Positions 53,263 through 61,644 of a stretch of 64,000 nt of DNA are shown here, in pieces (the stretch's first letter is position 1; each line of letters begins with the position of its first letter). Source of the DNA: Bacteroides faecalis (GTDB lineage: Bacteria; Bacteroidota; Bacteroidia; Bacteroidales; Bacteroidaceae); the NCBI RefSeq assembly GCF_003865075.1, contig NZ_BHWB01000002.1:587111-651110 (forward strand), in the 5' to 3' direction. The position numbers and the translations under genes are program-made. The notes below the pieces were generated by a model. It saw only the letters and a list, made by a program, of their open reading frames with translations. It was not told the DNA's origin and did no database searches.

Positions 53263-56200
53263 ATGAATTTAAGAACCTTTATTGAACGCCCTGTATTATC
53301 GGCAGTCATTTCTATTACGATTGTCGTTGTGGGTATCATCGGGTTGTTCAGTCTACCCGTAGAGCAGTATCCGGATATTGCTCCCCCTACTATTATGGTG
53401 AGTACCACCTATTATGGTGCCAGTGCAGAAACTTTGCAGAAAAGTGTAGTTGCTCCTTTGGAAGAAGCTATCAATGGTGTGGAGGATATGACATACATGA
53501 CTTCTTCGGCTACTAATTCCGGTTCAGTGAGTATTACCGTTTACTTTAAACAGGGAACAGATCCGGATATGGCGGCTGTCAATGTGCAGAATCGTGTATC
53601 AAGAGCTACGGGACAGCTTCCGGCAGAAGTAACCCAGGTGGGTGTAACTACTTCCAAACGTCAAACTAGTATTTTGCAGATGTTCTCATTATACAGCCCG
53701 GACGATAGCTATGACGAAAACTTCCTTTCCAACTATATTAGTATTAACCTGAAACCGCAGATACTGCGTATTTCCGGTGTAGGTGACCTGATGATTATGG
53801 GAGGTGAGTATAGTATGCGTGTGTGGATGAAGCCTGATATAATGGCACAGTATAAACTGATCCCATCGGATATCACTGCAGTACTTTCCGAACAGAATAT
53901 TGAATCTGCAACCGGTTCGTTTGGTGAGAATTCTAACGAAACCTATCAGTATACAATGAAGTATAAAGGACGTCTGATTACTCCGGAAGAATTTGGAGAG
54001 ATTGTCATTCGTTCTACAGACAATGGCGAGGTTTTGAAACTGAAAGACATTGCCGAGATACAGCTAGGTCAGGATAGTTATGCGTATCATGGTGGTATGG
54101 ACGGTCATCCGGGTATTTCGTGTATGGTTTTCCAGACGGCAGGTTCTAATGCTACCCAAGTAAACCAGCAGATTGACGACTTACTTGAAGAAGTAAGTAA
54201 AGATCTTCCGCGTGGTGTGGAACTGACACAGATGATGAGTTCGAATGACTTCCTGTTCGCTTCCATCCATGAAGTAGTGAAGACGTTGATTGAAGCTATC
54301 ATTCTGGTGATTCTTGTGGTATATGTCTTCTTGCAGGATTTCCGTTCTACGTTAATTCCTTTGGTGGGAATTGTTGTTTCATTGGTCGGTACATTCGCAT
54401 TTATGGCTTTGGCAGGATTCAGTATCAATTTGCTTACTTTGTTTGCGTTGGTGCTTGTGATTGGTACGGTGGTGGATGATGCCATTATTGTCGTTGAGGC
54501 GGTGCAGGCGAGGTTTGATGTGGGATATAGATCATCGTATATGGCAAGTATTGATGCGATGAAAGGAATCAGTAATGCTGTCATTACTTCTTCACTTGTG
54601 TTTATGGCAGTATTTATTCCGGTATCATTTATGGGAGGTACTTCCGGTACGTTCTATACTCAGTTTGGTCTGACAATGGCGGTGGCTGTCGGTATATCAG
54701 CTGTCAATGCATTAACATTAAGTCCGGCATTGTGTGCTTTGTTACTGAAGCCTTATATTAATGAAGACGGGACACAGAAGAATAATTTTGCGGCGCGATT
54801 CCGTAAGGCATTCAATTCGGCTTTTGATATAATGGTTGAAAAATATAAGAATATCGTATTGTTCTTTATCAAGCGTAAGTGGCTGACTTGGTCGTTGCTG
54901 GCATGTTCTATAGTACTATTGGTTTTTCTGATGAACACTACTAAGACCAGTCTGGTTCCTGACGAAGATCAGGGTGTGATATTCGTCAATGTAAGTACAG
55001 CGTCAGGCAGTTCATTGACGACGACTGACGAAGTGATGGAACGTGTTGAAAAGCGTATGATGGAAATTCCTCAGATTGCTCACGTACAGAAAGTTTCCGG
55101 TTACGGATTATTGGCAGGACAGGGAAGTTCGTTTGGTATGTTGATTCTGAAGTTGAAACCCTGGGGTGAACGTCCGAATGATGAAGATAATGTACAGGCT
55201 GTAATTGGTCAGGTGTACGTTCGTACGGCTGATATTAAAGATGCTAGTGTCTTTGCTATATCTCCAGGTATGATTCCGGGTTATGGTATGGGTAATGCAT
55301 TGGAACTTCATATGCAGGATAAGATGGGTGGTGATATCAATGAATTCTTTACGACTACCCAGCAATATTTGGGAGCATTGAATCAGCGTCCTGAGATTTC
55401 GATGGCATATTCTACGTTTGACGTTCGTTATCCACAATGGACCGTAGATGTGGACGCTGCTAAATGTAAACGTGCCGGTATTACTCCTGATGCAGTGCTG
55501 AGTACCCTTTCCGGTTATTATGGAGGTCAGTATGTATCCAACTTCAATCGTTTCTCTAAAGTGTATAGAGTAATGATTCAGGCAGATCCGTTATTCCGCT
55601 TGGATGAGACCTCTCTTGATAATGCTTTTGTACGTATGTCGAATGGTGAGATGGCTCCGTTAAGCCAGTTTGTTACATTAACACGTAGCTATGGTGCAGA
55701 ATCATTGAGTCGTTTTAATATGTATAACTCTATTGCGGTAAATGCAATGCCGGCAGATGGTTACAGTACCGGAGATGCAATCAAAGCAGTGCAGGAAACT
55801 GCGGAACAAGCTCTTCCCAAAGGATATGGTTATGATTACGGAGGTATTACTCGTGAGGAAAATCAGCAAAGTGGTACGACGATTATCATTTTCGGTATAT
55901 GCTTCCTGATGATTTACTTGATTCTGAGTGCATTATACGAGAGTTTTCTCATTCCGTTTGCTGTTCTTTTGAGCGTACCTAGCGGATTGATGGGAAGTTT
56001 CCTTTTTGCCAGGATGTTCGGATTAGAGAACAATATCTATCTGCAAACGGGATTGATCATGTTGATTGGTTTGCTGGCGAAGACGGCTATCTTGCTGACA
56101 GAGTATGCTGCCGAACGTCGTAAGGCAGGAATGGGACTGGTTGCTTCTGCGGTAAGTGCTGCTAAAGCTCGTCTTCGTCCGATTCTGATGACAGCATTGA

Positions 56201-56460
56201 CGATGATCTTCGGTCTGTTCCCTTTGATGTTGTCTAGTGGGGTAGGTGCGAATGGTAACCGTTCATTGGGTACAGGTGTAGTCGGTGGTATGACTATCGG
56301 TACGTTAGCTTTACTTTTCATTGTTCCGACTTTGTTCATTGCTTTCCAATGGTTGCAGGAGCGTTTGCGCCCTATGCAAAGTGTACCTACAGAGGACTGG
56401 CAGATCGAAGAAGAAATTAAGATAAGTAACGAAGAAAAGTCTGAGGCAGGAAAGAAATGA
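53263..56460 (+). CDS. RND multidrug efflux pump, HAE1 (AcrB) family
   Basis: 1065 aa. It starts NLRTFIERPVLSAVISITIV (first helix), contains two large periplasmic loops and 12 helices. The proton-relay motif GTVVDDAIIVVEAV in helix 4 has the double Asp. Other family blocks: VSRATGQLPAEVTQVGV and GIVVSLVGTFAFMALAGFSI. It exports hydrophobic drugs, bile salts or similar using the proton gradient. Middle of the adaptor-pump-channel operon. Confidence 0.95.
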   Translation: MNLRTFIERPVLSAVISITIVVVGIIGLFSLPVEQYPDIAPPTIMVSTTYYGASAETLQKSVVAPLEEAINGVEDMTYMTSSATNSGSVSITVYFKQGTDPDMAAVNVQNRVSRATGQLPAEVTQVGVTTSKRQTSILQMFSLYSPDDSYDENFLSNYISINLKPQILRISGVGDLMIMGGEYSMRVWMKPDIMAQYKLIPSDITAVLSEQNIESATGSFGENSNETYQYTMKYKGRLITPEEFGEIVIRSTDNGEVLKLKDIAEIQLGQDSYAYHGGMDGHPGISCMVFQTAGSNATQVNQQIDDLLEEVSKDLPRGVELTQMMSSNDFLFASIHEVVKTLIEAIILVILVVYVFLQDFRSTLIPLVGIVVSLVGTFAFMALAGFSINLLTLFALVLVIGTVVDDAIIVVEAVQARFDVGYRSSYMASIDAMKGISNAVITSSLVFMAVFIPVSFMGGTSGTFYTQFGLTMAVAVGISAVNALTLSPALCALLLKPYINEDGTQKNNFAARFRKAFNSAFDIMVEKYKNIVLFFIKRKWLTWSLLACSIVLLVFLMNTTKTSLVPDEDQGVIFVNVSTASGSSLTTTDEVMERVEKRMMEIPQIAHVQKVSGYGLLAGQGSSFGMLILKLKPWGERPNDEDNVQAVIGQVYVRTADIKDASVFAISPGMIPGYGMGNALELHMQDKMGGDINEFFTTTQQYLGALNQRPEISMAYSTFDVRYPQWTVDVDAAKCKRAGITPDAVLSTLSGYYGGQYVSNFNRFSKVYRVMIQADPLFRLDETSLDNAFVRMSNGEMAPLSQFVTLTRSYGAESLSRFNMYNSIAVNAMPADGYSTGDAIKAVQETAEQALPKGYGYDYGGITREENQQSGTTIIIFGICFLMIYLILSALYESFLIPFAVLLSVPSGLMGSFLFARMFGLENNIYLQTGLIMLIGLLAKTAILLTEYAAERRKAGMGLVASAVSAAKARLRPILMTALTMIFGLFPLMLSSGVGANGNRSLGTGVVGGMTIGTLALLFIVPTLFIAFQWLQERLRPMQSVPTEDWQIEEEIKISNEEKSEAGKK

Positions 56461-56504
56461 TTCACTATAGAGTGACACAGAGTTTTCAATTATAAAAAAG
56501 AAAT

Positions 56505-57869
56505 ATGAGAAAAATAATACTATTATCCGCAGTGACAGTCATGTTGAGTAGTTGCGGTATTTATAATAAATACAAGTCGGTTTCGGAAGTTCCCGAGGGA
56601 CTTTATGGCAGCGAGTCAGTCGCTGCCACCGATACGACGAATTTTGGGAATCTTTCTTGGCGGGAAGTATTTACCGATCCACATCTACAGGTACTGATAG
56701 ATTCGGTTCTGGTGAAGAATACGGATATGCAGACAGCTCATTTGCGTGTGAAAGAAGCGGAAGCTTCTTTGATGACGGCGAAGTTATCCTATTTACCTTC
56801 TTTGTTTCTTTCACCGGAAGGAACAGCCAGTAGTTTTGATAAGGGAAAGGCTACACAAACCTATTCATTGCCTGTGACTGCTTCTTGGGAACTGGATATT
56901 TTTGGCCGTACCACGAATACGAAACGTAGTGCAAAAGCAGCTTACCAACAAAGTAAGGAATATGAGCAAGCTGTAAAAACGCAATTAGTATCTGCCGTAG
57001 CCAACAATTATTATACTTTGTTGATGCTCGATGCTCAATACGATATTGCCGTAGCTACGGAAAAAGCATGGCAGGAAACAGTAAGAGCTTCACGTGCCAT
57101 GAAGAAAGCAGGTATGATGAATGAAGCCGGATTGGCTCAGACAGAGGCTAACTATTATACAATTCGTACGACAGTACTCGATTTGAAAGAGCAAATCAAT
57201 CAGGTAGAAAACTCCATGAGTCTATTGCTGGCGGAAGTTCCTCATACTGTTCAGCGTGGTAAATTGAATAATCAACAGTTGCCGGAAAACTTCTCCATAG
57301 GAGTTCCTTTGCAAATGCTTTCCAATCGTCCGGATGTACGTAGTGCCGAATATTCTTTGGCACAGGCTTTCTATTCGACAAACTCTGCGCGTGCTTCTTT
57401 CTATCCTTCTATTACTTTGAGTGGTAGTGCTGGCTGGACGAATAATGCCGGAAGTATGATTCTAAATCCGGGTAAGTTTCTTGCTTCAGCAGTAGCTTCT
57501 CTGACGCAACCTCTATTTAATAAAGGTACAAATATCGCCCGATTGAAAATAGCGAAAGCTCAACAGGAAGAAGCCCGCCTCAATTTTGAACAGACATTAT
57601 TGAATGCAGGTGTGGAGGTAAACGAAGCATTGGTGCAGTATCAGACAGCTCGCGAGAAAGCCGCTTTCTATGAGAAACAGGTTACTTCTTTGCAGACAGC
57701 TGTCAAGAGTACCAATCTTTTAATGAAACATAGCGATATAACTTATCTGGAAGTCCTGACCGCACAGCAAACGTTGCTGAATGCTCAGCTTTCTCAAGTG
57801 GCAAACCGCTTTACTGAAATCCAGGGAATGATTACTCTATATCAGTCGCTGGGTGGCGGTAGGATGTAG
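56505..57869 (+). CDS. Outer-membrane efflux lipoprotein, NodT/OprM type
   Basis: 454 aa. Lipobox LSSC (Cys17). It has LSWREVFTDPHLQVLIDSVL, the standard start of the OprM repeat, plus TASWELDIFGRTTNTKRSAK and SLTQPLFNKGTNIARLKIAK, which mark the two TolC-type repeats. It forms the outer-membrane duct for the RND pump encoded 44 bp upstream. Confidence 0.93.
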   Translation: MRKIILLSAVTVMLSSCGIYNKYKSVSEVPEGLYGSESVAATDTTNFGNLSWREVFTDPHLQVLIDSVLVKNTDMQTAHLRVKEAEASLMTAKLSYLPSLFLSPEGTASSFDKGKATQTYSLPVTASWELDIFGRTTNTKRSAKAAYQQSKEYEQAVKTQLVSAVANNYYTLLMLDAQYDIAVATEKAWQETVRASRAMKKAGMMNEAGLAQTEANYYTIRTTVLDLKEQINQVENSMSLLLAEVPHTVQRGKLNNQQLPENFSIGVPLQMLSNRPDVRSAEYSLAQAFYSTNSARASFYPSITLSGSAGWTNNAGSMILNPGKFLASAVASLTQPLFNKGTNIARLKIAKAQQEEARLNFEQTLLNAGVEVNEALVQYQTAREKAAFYEKQVTSLQTAVKSTNLLMKHSDITYLEVLTAQQTLLNAQLSQVANRFTEIQGMITLYQSLGGGRM

Positions 57870-57878
57870 GAGGATAGT

Positions 57879-58487
57879 ATGAATCCTGAAACGCTACGGA
57901 GTCAGATACTCGATTACACGAAACGGGAAATGTCTCTGCATGGAACTAACGGACTGACTATGGATGACATAGCTAAGGGGATGAAGATGTCGAAGCGTAC
58001 GCTCTATAAACTTTTTCCCAGCAAGGTTTGTCTGTTTCGTGTTTGCCTTTCTGATTTTGCTAATAAGATCAGAGGCAGTGTACAGCAGCAGCAAATACGG
58101 ATGGATAGTTCGTGCATGGGGCATCTTTTTATAACTGTAAACGGGTATCTCACTCTGTTACATTCGATGGGGAAGACTTTACTGTTGGATATTGCCGAAG
58201 ATGATGAGTACCGTTCTTCTTTTGAACGGGAAAATACGTTCTGGCTACAACAGTTCATTGATATACTGACACATTGTAAAATTTGTGGTTTTCTACTTCC
58301 TGAAGTCGATACGGATCGTTTTGCAGCGGAATTGCGGGAAGCAATTTATCAGAGTTGTCTGCAAGGCACTCCGTATATAGTGCAACGGATGTTGAATTAT
58401 ATGCTTTTACGAGGACTTTTTAAGATGGATGGGATTCGTTATATTGATGAACATCTGGCATTCGATAAGTTAAATGTTTGTGTTTGA
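57879..58487 (+). CDS. TetR-family transcriptional regulator
   Basis: 202 aa. The N-terminal helix-turn-helix (about 20-50) reads LTMDDIAKGMKMSKRTLYKL, followed by FPSKVCLFRVCL. The helical ligand-binding domain is C-terminal. It is the last gene of the RND operon, 9 bp after the channel gene; it probably represses the operon and is itself co-transcribed. Such a promoter-distal repressor position gives autoregulation. Confidence 0.9.
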   Translation: MNPETLRSQILDYTKREMSLHGTNGLTMDDIAKGMKMSKRTLYKLFPSKVCLFRVCLSDFANKIRGSVQQQQIRMDSSCMGHLFITVNGYLTLLHSMGKTLLLDIAEDDEYRSSFERENTFWLQQFIDILTHCKICGFLLPEVDTDRFAAELREAIYQSCLQGTPYIVQRMLNYMLLRGLFKMDGIRYIDEHLAFDKLNVCV

Positions 58488-58490
58488 AGA

Positions 58491-58528
58491 GAAAAAGCGT
58501 ATCTGAGTAAAAACGGATACGCTTTTTC
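58491..58528 (+). terminator. Terminator of the RND operon
   Basis: GAAAAAGCGTATC (58491-58503) pairs perfectly with GATACGCTTTTTC (58516-58528); the stem itself ends in a T-run. It lies directly after the TetR stop codon. Confidence 0.8.
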
Positions 58529-58582
58529 ATTTGTAATGAGCCTTCTATTTCAGGATTCAGGTATTCTTTTAGCAAGTAAAGA

Positions 58583-58614
58583 TTGTTTGTTTCAGTTTAT
58601 AATCTGTATATTTG
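58583..58614 (+). promoter_or_regulatory. Promoter of the 156-aa lipoprotein gene
   Basis: TTG (58583-58585), 21-bp spacer, -7 TATATTTG (58607-58614). The 19 bases TGTATATTTGCGGATAATA (58605-58623) recur exactly at 61547-61565 before another lipoprotein gene. Confidence 0.6.
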
Positions 58615-58647
58615 CGGATAATAAAAATGAATTTTATATTATAAAAT

Positions 58648-59118
58648 ATGAAAAAGTTATTTCTAATTTTATTCGTTATTGGGGGATTAGTATCGGGATG
58701 TAGTAAAGATGATGATAAACCTGTTATTCCGCAGGAAGCAGAAGTCACCTTATTTGATAAGAATATAAAACCTATCGCTTATATAAATTATGTGGATGAT
58801 GATTTGACTATTTATATGTGGGACGGCATTCCGGTGGCTTATTTGGAGGAATCTGGACTGATTTATCATTTCAACGGGCAATTTCTGGGGTGGTATATGA
58901 ACGGTGTGATATATGATAAAGAAGGCTATGCAGTTGCCGCTAAAAAAGGTGTTGTAAGAGGAGAAATAAAAATGAATGAAACGTATGCGGAATCAGTGAT
59001 AAAAGGAGTGAAGCACGTTAAACCTATTCCTCATGTTCACTCATTAAAACCGAAAACCCCGTCTTTTCGGGATAAATGGAGTGAAATTTCTTTGACTGAC
59101 TTTTTTCTTCCCCAATAA
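58648..59118 (+). CDS. Small lipoprotein with beta-repeat domain (4-fold beta flower-like)
   Basis: 156 aa. Lipobox VSGC (Cys18) followed by SKDDDKP, an acidic export-like signal. Residues about 32-105 contain short repeated strand-turn units (VTLFDKNIKPIAYI, IYMWDGIPVAYLEE, IYHFNGQFLGWYM, IYDKEGYAVA), consistent with the 4-fold beta flower fold. The C-terminus is basic and His/Pro-rich. Ligand and role unknown. Monocistronic. Confidence 0.7.
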   Translation: MKKLFLILFVIGGLVSGCSKDDDKPVIPQEAEVTLFDKNIKPIAYINYVDDDLTIYMWDGIPVAYLEESGLIYHFNGQFLGWYMNGVIYDKEGYAVAAKKGVVRGEIKMNETYAESVIKGVKHVKPIPHVHSLKPKTPSFRDKWSEISLTDFFLPQ

Positions 59119-59129
59119 AAAAAAGGAAA

Positions 59130-59157
59130 AATCAGCATCTCAAATTGAGTGCTGATT
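59130..59157 (-). terminator. Terminator of the 59244-60188 gene
   Basis: AATCAGCA (59130-59137) pairs with TGCTGATT (59150-59157), with partial pairing inside. On the minus strand it is followed by TTTTCCTTTTTTTT. Confidence 0.6.
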
Positions 59158-59243
59158 AGAGGTGAGGTGATTGTTTATTAATGATTCTCTATGATAATTC
59201 TTTAAATTGAATGCTGAATAAAAGCTAGTTATAAACTGTTCTT

Positions 59244-60188
59244 TTACTTGTCTATCACTTTCAAGCTCATATTTCTTACACTGATGGCTGCATCAAATGT
59301 GCCGGGTACTTCCCATCCGAAATTCATCCCGCAGATTTCCATATCCTCCCAAGTCGTATCCTTAAAAAAGCCCTTTGATTTCATTTTCTCAATAGCTTCT
59401 TTAATCAGAGGCAGCACATCTACTTTAGCCTGATGCCATTGTTTATCGTGAAAAGTGATATTGCCCCATACGGCTAATTGGGGAACATTATAAATATAAG
59501 TGGAAGTATCTAAATCCCAAGAAATAGTTTCCTTGTCAGTCATCTGTTGATGCCGGTAATCATAAGAAGGAATACCCAGCCAAATGAAGGTGTTAAAGTC
59601 CGGAGCCTCACTATTGATATTTCTCAAAACGAAGTAAAAGGGAGTTTGAGCTGTATGTAATTTCGGATTATACTCACTGTCGGACATCTTCCTCTCACAT
59701 TTCTCCAATTTTATCTCCATCGAAAAATTCAATTGTTTCACTTTGCCTATATTGGGCTGACTTTTGAAGTTCTGCTCAATCAAAAGATGAGGCCATGGCT
59801 CATTCTCTTCCCGTGGCTTATCATACTCTTGACTTGTATTGATTTCCAACCATAAGCTGCCATCTTGATTCCAGATAACTTTTTTCCCTTGATTAGTATA
59901 AGTGATGGAGCCATCCTGATTCCTTATCGGTAGTGTATTTCCTAAATCGTGTTTACTGTTCCATTGAGCTATTTTCCAAATAGGCTTTTGGGCCTGTTTC
60001 TCAAAATAGAGTGTATCTACGCAGGCTTTTTCCCATCCACCTTTCTCTTCCACTATCTTAGTATTCAGAGGACTGAGTGCGAATCCATCTTCAAATGCAA
60101 TGTCTCCGAAAGCTTCCCATTCGTCTACAGGCGAGGCAAAGCTGAAACAAATACATAGATTTAACAGTAGACTACTCCACACCGACAA
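59244..60188 (-). CDS. Exported protein of unknown function, start displaced by a poly-A frameshift
   Basis: The open frame gives 314 aa from a TTG at 60188; no nearby in-frame ATG exists. Its first residues (SVWSSLLLNLCICFSFAS) are the hydrophobic core of a signal peptide without the basic start. That start lies just upstream in another frame: ATG at 60209-60211 followed by nine A. With ten A the reading would be MKKKSIIKLSVWSS, a complete signal peptide. The mature part is beta-rich with many aromatic residues (NFSMEIKLEKCER, WLGIPSYDYRHQQ) and may be a jelly-roll binding domain; no family recognised. Confidence 0.65.
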   Translation of the reverse strand: MSVWSSLLLNLCICFSFASPVDEWEAFGDIAFEDGFALSPLNTKIVEEKGGWEKACVDTLYFEKQAQKPIWKIAQWNSKHDLGNTLPIRNQDGSITYTNQGKKVIWNQDGSLWLEINTSQEYDKPREENEPWPHLLIEQNFKSQPNIGKVKQLNFSMEIKLEKCERKMSDSEYNPKLHTAQTPFYFVLRNINSEAPDFNTFIWLGIPSYDYRHQQMTDKETISWDLDTSTYIYNVPQLAVWGNITFHDKQWHQAKVDVLPLIKEAIEKMKSKGFFKDTTWEDMEICGMNFGWEVPGTFDAAISVRNMSLKVIDK

Positions 60189-60199
60189 CTTTATAATAC

Positions 60200-60208
60200 T
60201 TTTTTTTT
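60200..60208 (-). repeat. Nine-A homopolymer at the start of an exported protein gene
   Basis: A run of nine A (T on the plus strand) directly after an ATG. One additional A restores the frame to the downstream coding region, so this is either a slippage site or a sequencing/assembly error. Confidence 0.6.
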
Positions 60209-60357
60209 CATATCTGTGATACTTTTAAGAGCCTGTTTAAGATTAGTTGAAATTAAGATTCTAAGTAAGTTTCCGTTTCAGCTGAAGTATCAATTTATTG
60301 GGAGTGCATAGACTTTTCCTAAAAATGTATTAGACTGGTTTAACGAAAACCGATTTC

Positions 60358-60388
60358 CAAATATAAAGTAAAGTGCCCGGACTTGCAA
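60358..60388 (-). promoter_or_regulatory. Promoter of the 59244-60188 gene
   Basis: On the minus strand, TTG (60386-60388), 20-bp spacer, -7 TATATTTG (60358-60365). The leader would be about 140 bases. Confidence 0.55.
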
Positions 60389-60575
60389 GAAAGAAACTGA
60401 AAATATGATTTATATATGTTCGGTAATGCCGTTTTTATTCAATTAAACTTTGTTGCTAATTCTCGTACTTAGTATTATTCATAAACATTAGAATATGAAA
60501 GAATGTATTAATGGCATAAATAAGAATTTATTTCATACCTTTGTAATGCGTAAATTACTTTTGATCGGAAGGAAA

Positions 60576-60607
60576 TTTGTTCTTTCAAGAAATAAAGTAT
60601 ACTTTTG
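60576..60607 (+). promoter_or_regulatory. Promoter of the HU-like gene
   Basis: -33 TTTG (60576-60579), 20-bp spacer, -7 TACTTTTG (60600-60607). Further -7-like boxes at 60536-60543 (TACCTTTG) and 60556-60563 (TACTTTTG) lack a -33. Transcription would begin near 60611, directly before the repeat array. Confidence 0.6.
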
Positions 60608-60615
60608 TAAGAAAG

Positions 60616-60709
60616 AAACTATAACCGCAAGTTCTGATTATGAAACCGGAACTTTTGATTATGTAATCAAAAGTTTCAGTTATATAACCGGAGCTTGCGG
60701 TTATAGTTT
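60616..60709 (+). repeat. 21-bp-period repeat array and nested inverted repeats in a 5' leader
   Basis: Ten-base cores ACCGCAAGTT (60624), ACCGGAACTT (60645), ATCAAAAGTT (60666) and ACCGGAGCTT (60687) start exactly 21 bases apart, with a shared GATTATG/GTTATA segment in the other half. The same stretch can fold: a 16-bp outer stem (60616-60631 with 60694-60709) and a 12-bp inner stem (60650-60661 with 60664-60675). It lies 74 bases before the HU-like start and, by the promoter above, inside its transcript. Apart from the promoters, 60212-60575 shows nothing else. Confidence 0.78.
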
Positions 60710-60782
60710 TATATTAAGGAAAAGAATGTTTTCTATTAATACAGAGCAAGTTATCTCTTAATGGAGAATAAGTTTTCTATTA

Positions 60783-61463
60783 ATGGCCAACAGTATATCT
60801 AATAATGAAATAAAAACAAGAACTATGGCAAGGTACATCATGGAAGAAATGCCCGACATACAAGGAACGGGCGAACGGATACTTTATCCAAAACTGGCAA
60901 GGATCGAACAAGTTTCTACCGAAGATCTGATATACGAAATAACATCCTGTAGCGGATTTAATAGGGGAGTTGTAGAAGGAGTACTTGCGGAAGTAGCTAT
61001 CGAAATGGCACATTTGATGGCAAATGGTAAATCTGTGAAGTTGGATGGTATCGGAACGTTTACACCATCTCTCACGTTATGCAGTGACAAGGAGCGCGAG
61101 AAACCGGGTGAAGGAGAAACTCACCGGAACGCGCGAAGCATTATGGTAGGGAATGTGAATTTTCGTGTGGAAAAGACGATGATAAGACGTATCAATGAAC
61201 GGTGTGATTTGGAAAGGGCTCCCTGGAAACCACGACGTTCTTCGAAAAAATATTCATCTGAACAACGGCTGGCTTTGGCAGTGAAGTATCTGGAGCATCA
61301 TCCTTATCTGACAGTTCGTGAATATCAGAAAATGACAGGATTATTGCGTACGACAGCTACCGAAGAGTTACGCCAATGGGCAAAACAACCCGATTCGGGT
61401 ATCGGAATTGACGGGTGGGGAACACATCGGATTTATATAAAGAAAGTGGTTACTTCTCTCTAA
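60783..61463 (+). CDS. HU-like DNA-binding protein with C-terminal winged-helix-like extension
   Basis: 226 aa from the ATG at 60783 (60825 is an alternative). Residues about 15-130 match the HU-like family expanded in Bacteroidetes: VSTEDLIYEITSCSGFNRGV, LANGKSVKLDGIGTF, then VNFRVEKTMIRRI. After a basic linker (APWKPRRSSKKYSSEQR), residues about 155-226 look like a winged helix (LTVREYQKMTGLLRTTATEE, then GTHRIYIKK). It probably binds or bends DNA as a nucleoid or regulatory protein. The structured leader suggests autoregulation (inference). Confidence 0.8.
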   Translation: MANSISNNEIKTRTMARYIMEEMPDIQGTGERILYPKLARIEQVSTEDLIYEITSCSGFNRGVVEGVLAEVAIEMAHLMANGKSVKLDGIGTFTPSLTLCSDKEREKPGEGETHRNARSIMVGNVNFRVEKTMIRRINERCDLERAPWKPRRSSKKYSSEQRLALAVKYLEHHPYLTVREYQKMTGLLRTTATEELRQWAKQPDSGIGIDGWGTHRIYIKKVVTSL

Positions 61464-61548
61464 AAACTGCTGTTTCTTATAAATATGTGAAGCGAGTCAG
61501 AGAGCTATATTTTCCCGATAGAGGTAATCTATTTCTGTACATATTGTG

Positions 61549-61556
61549 TATATTTG
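61549..61556 (+). promoter_or_regulatory. -7 box (TATATTTG) sharing a 19-bp block with the 58607 promoter
   Basis: Inside TGTATATTTGCGGATAATA (61547-61565), identical to 58605-58623. No TTTG at the -33 position. Confidence 0.55.
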
Positions 61557-61644
61557 CGGATAATAGATACTTCTGCTATACTATTATATTATGAATTAAT
61601 TGTGAATACATGCTTTAAGAAGAATTAATCTAAGTACCAGATAT

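Noticed and set aside
60495..60761. 88-codon open frame upstream of the HU-like gene
   Set aside because: It overlaps the promoter and the repeat/hairpin array; the sequence is explained by the repeats and has no protein-like features.
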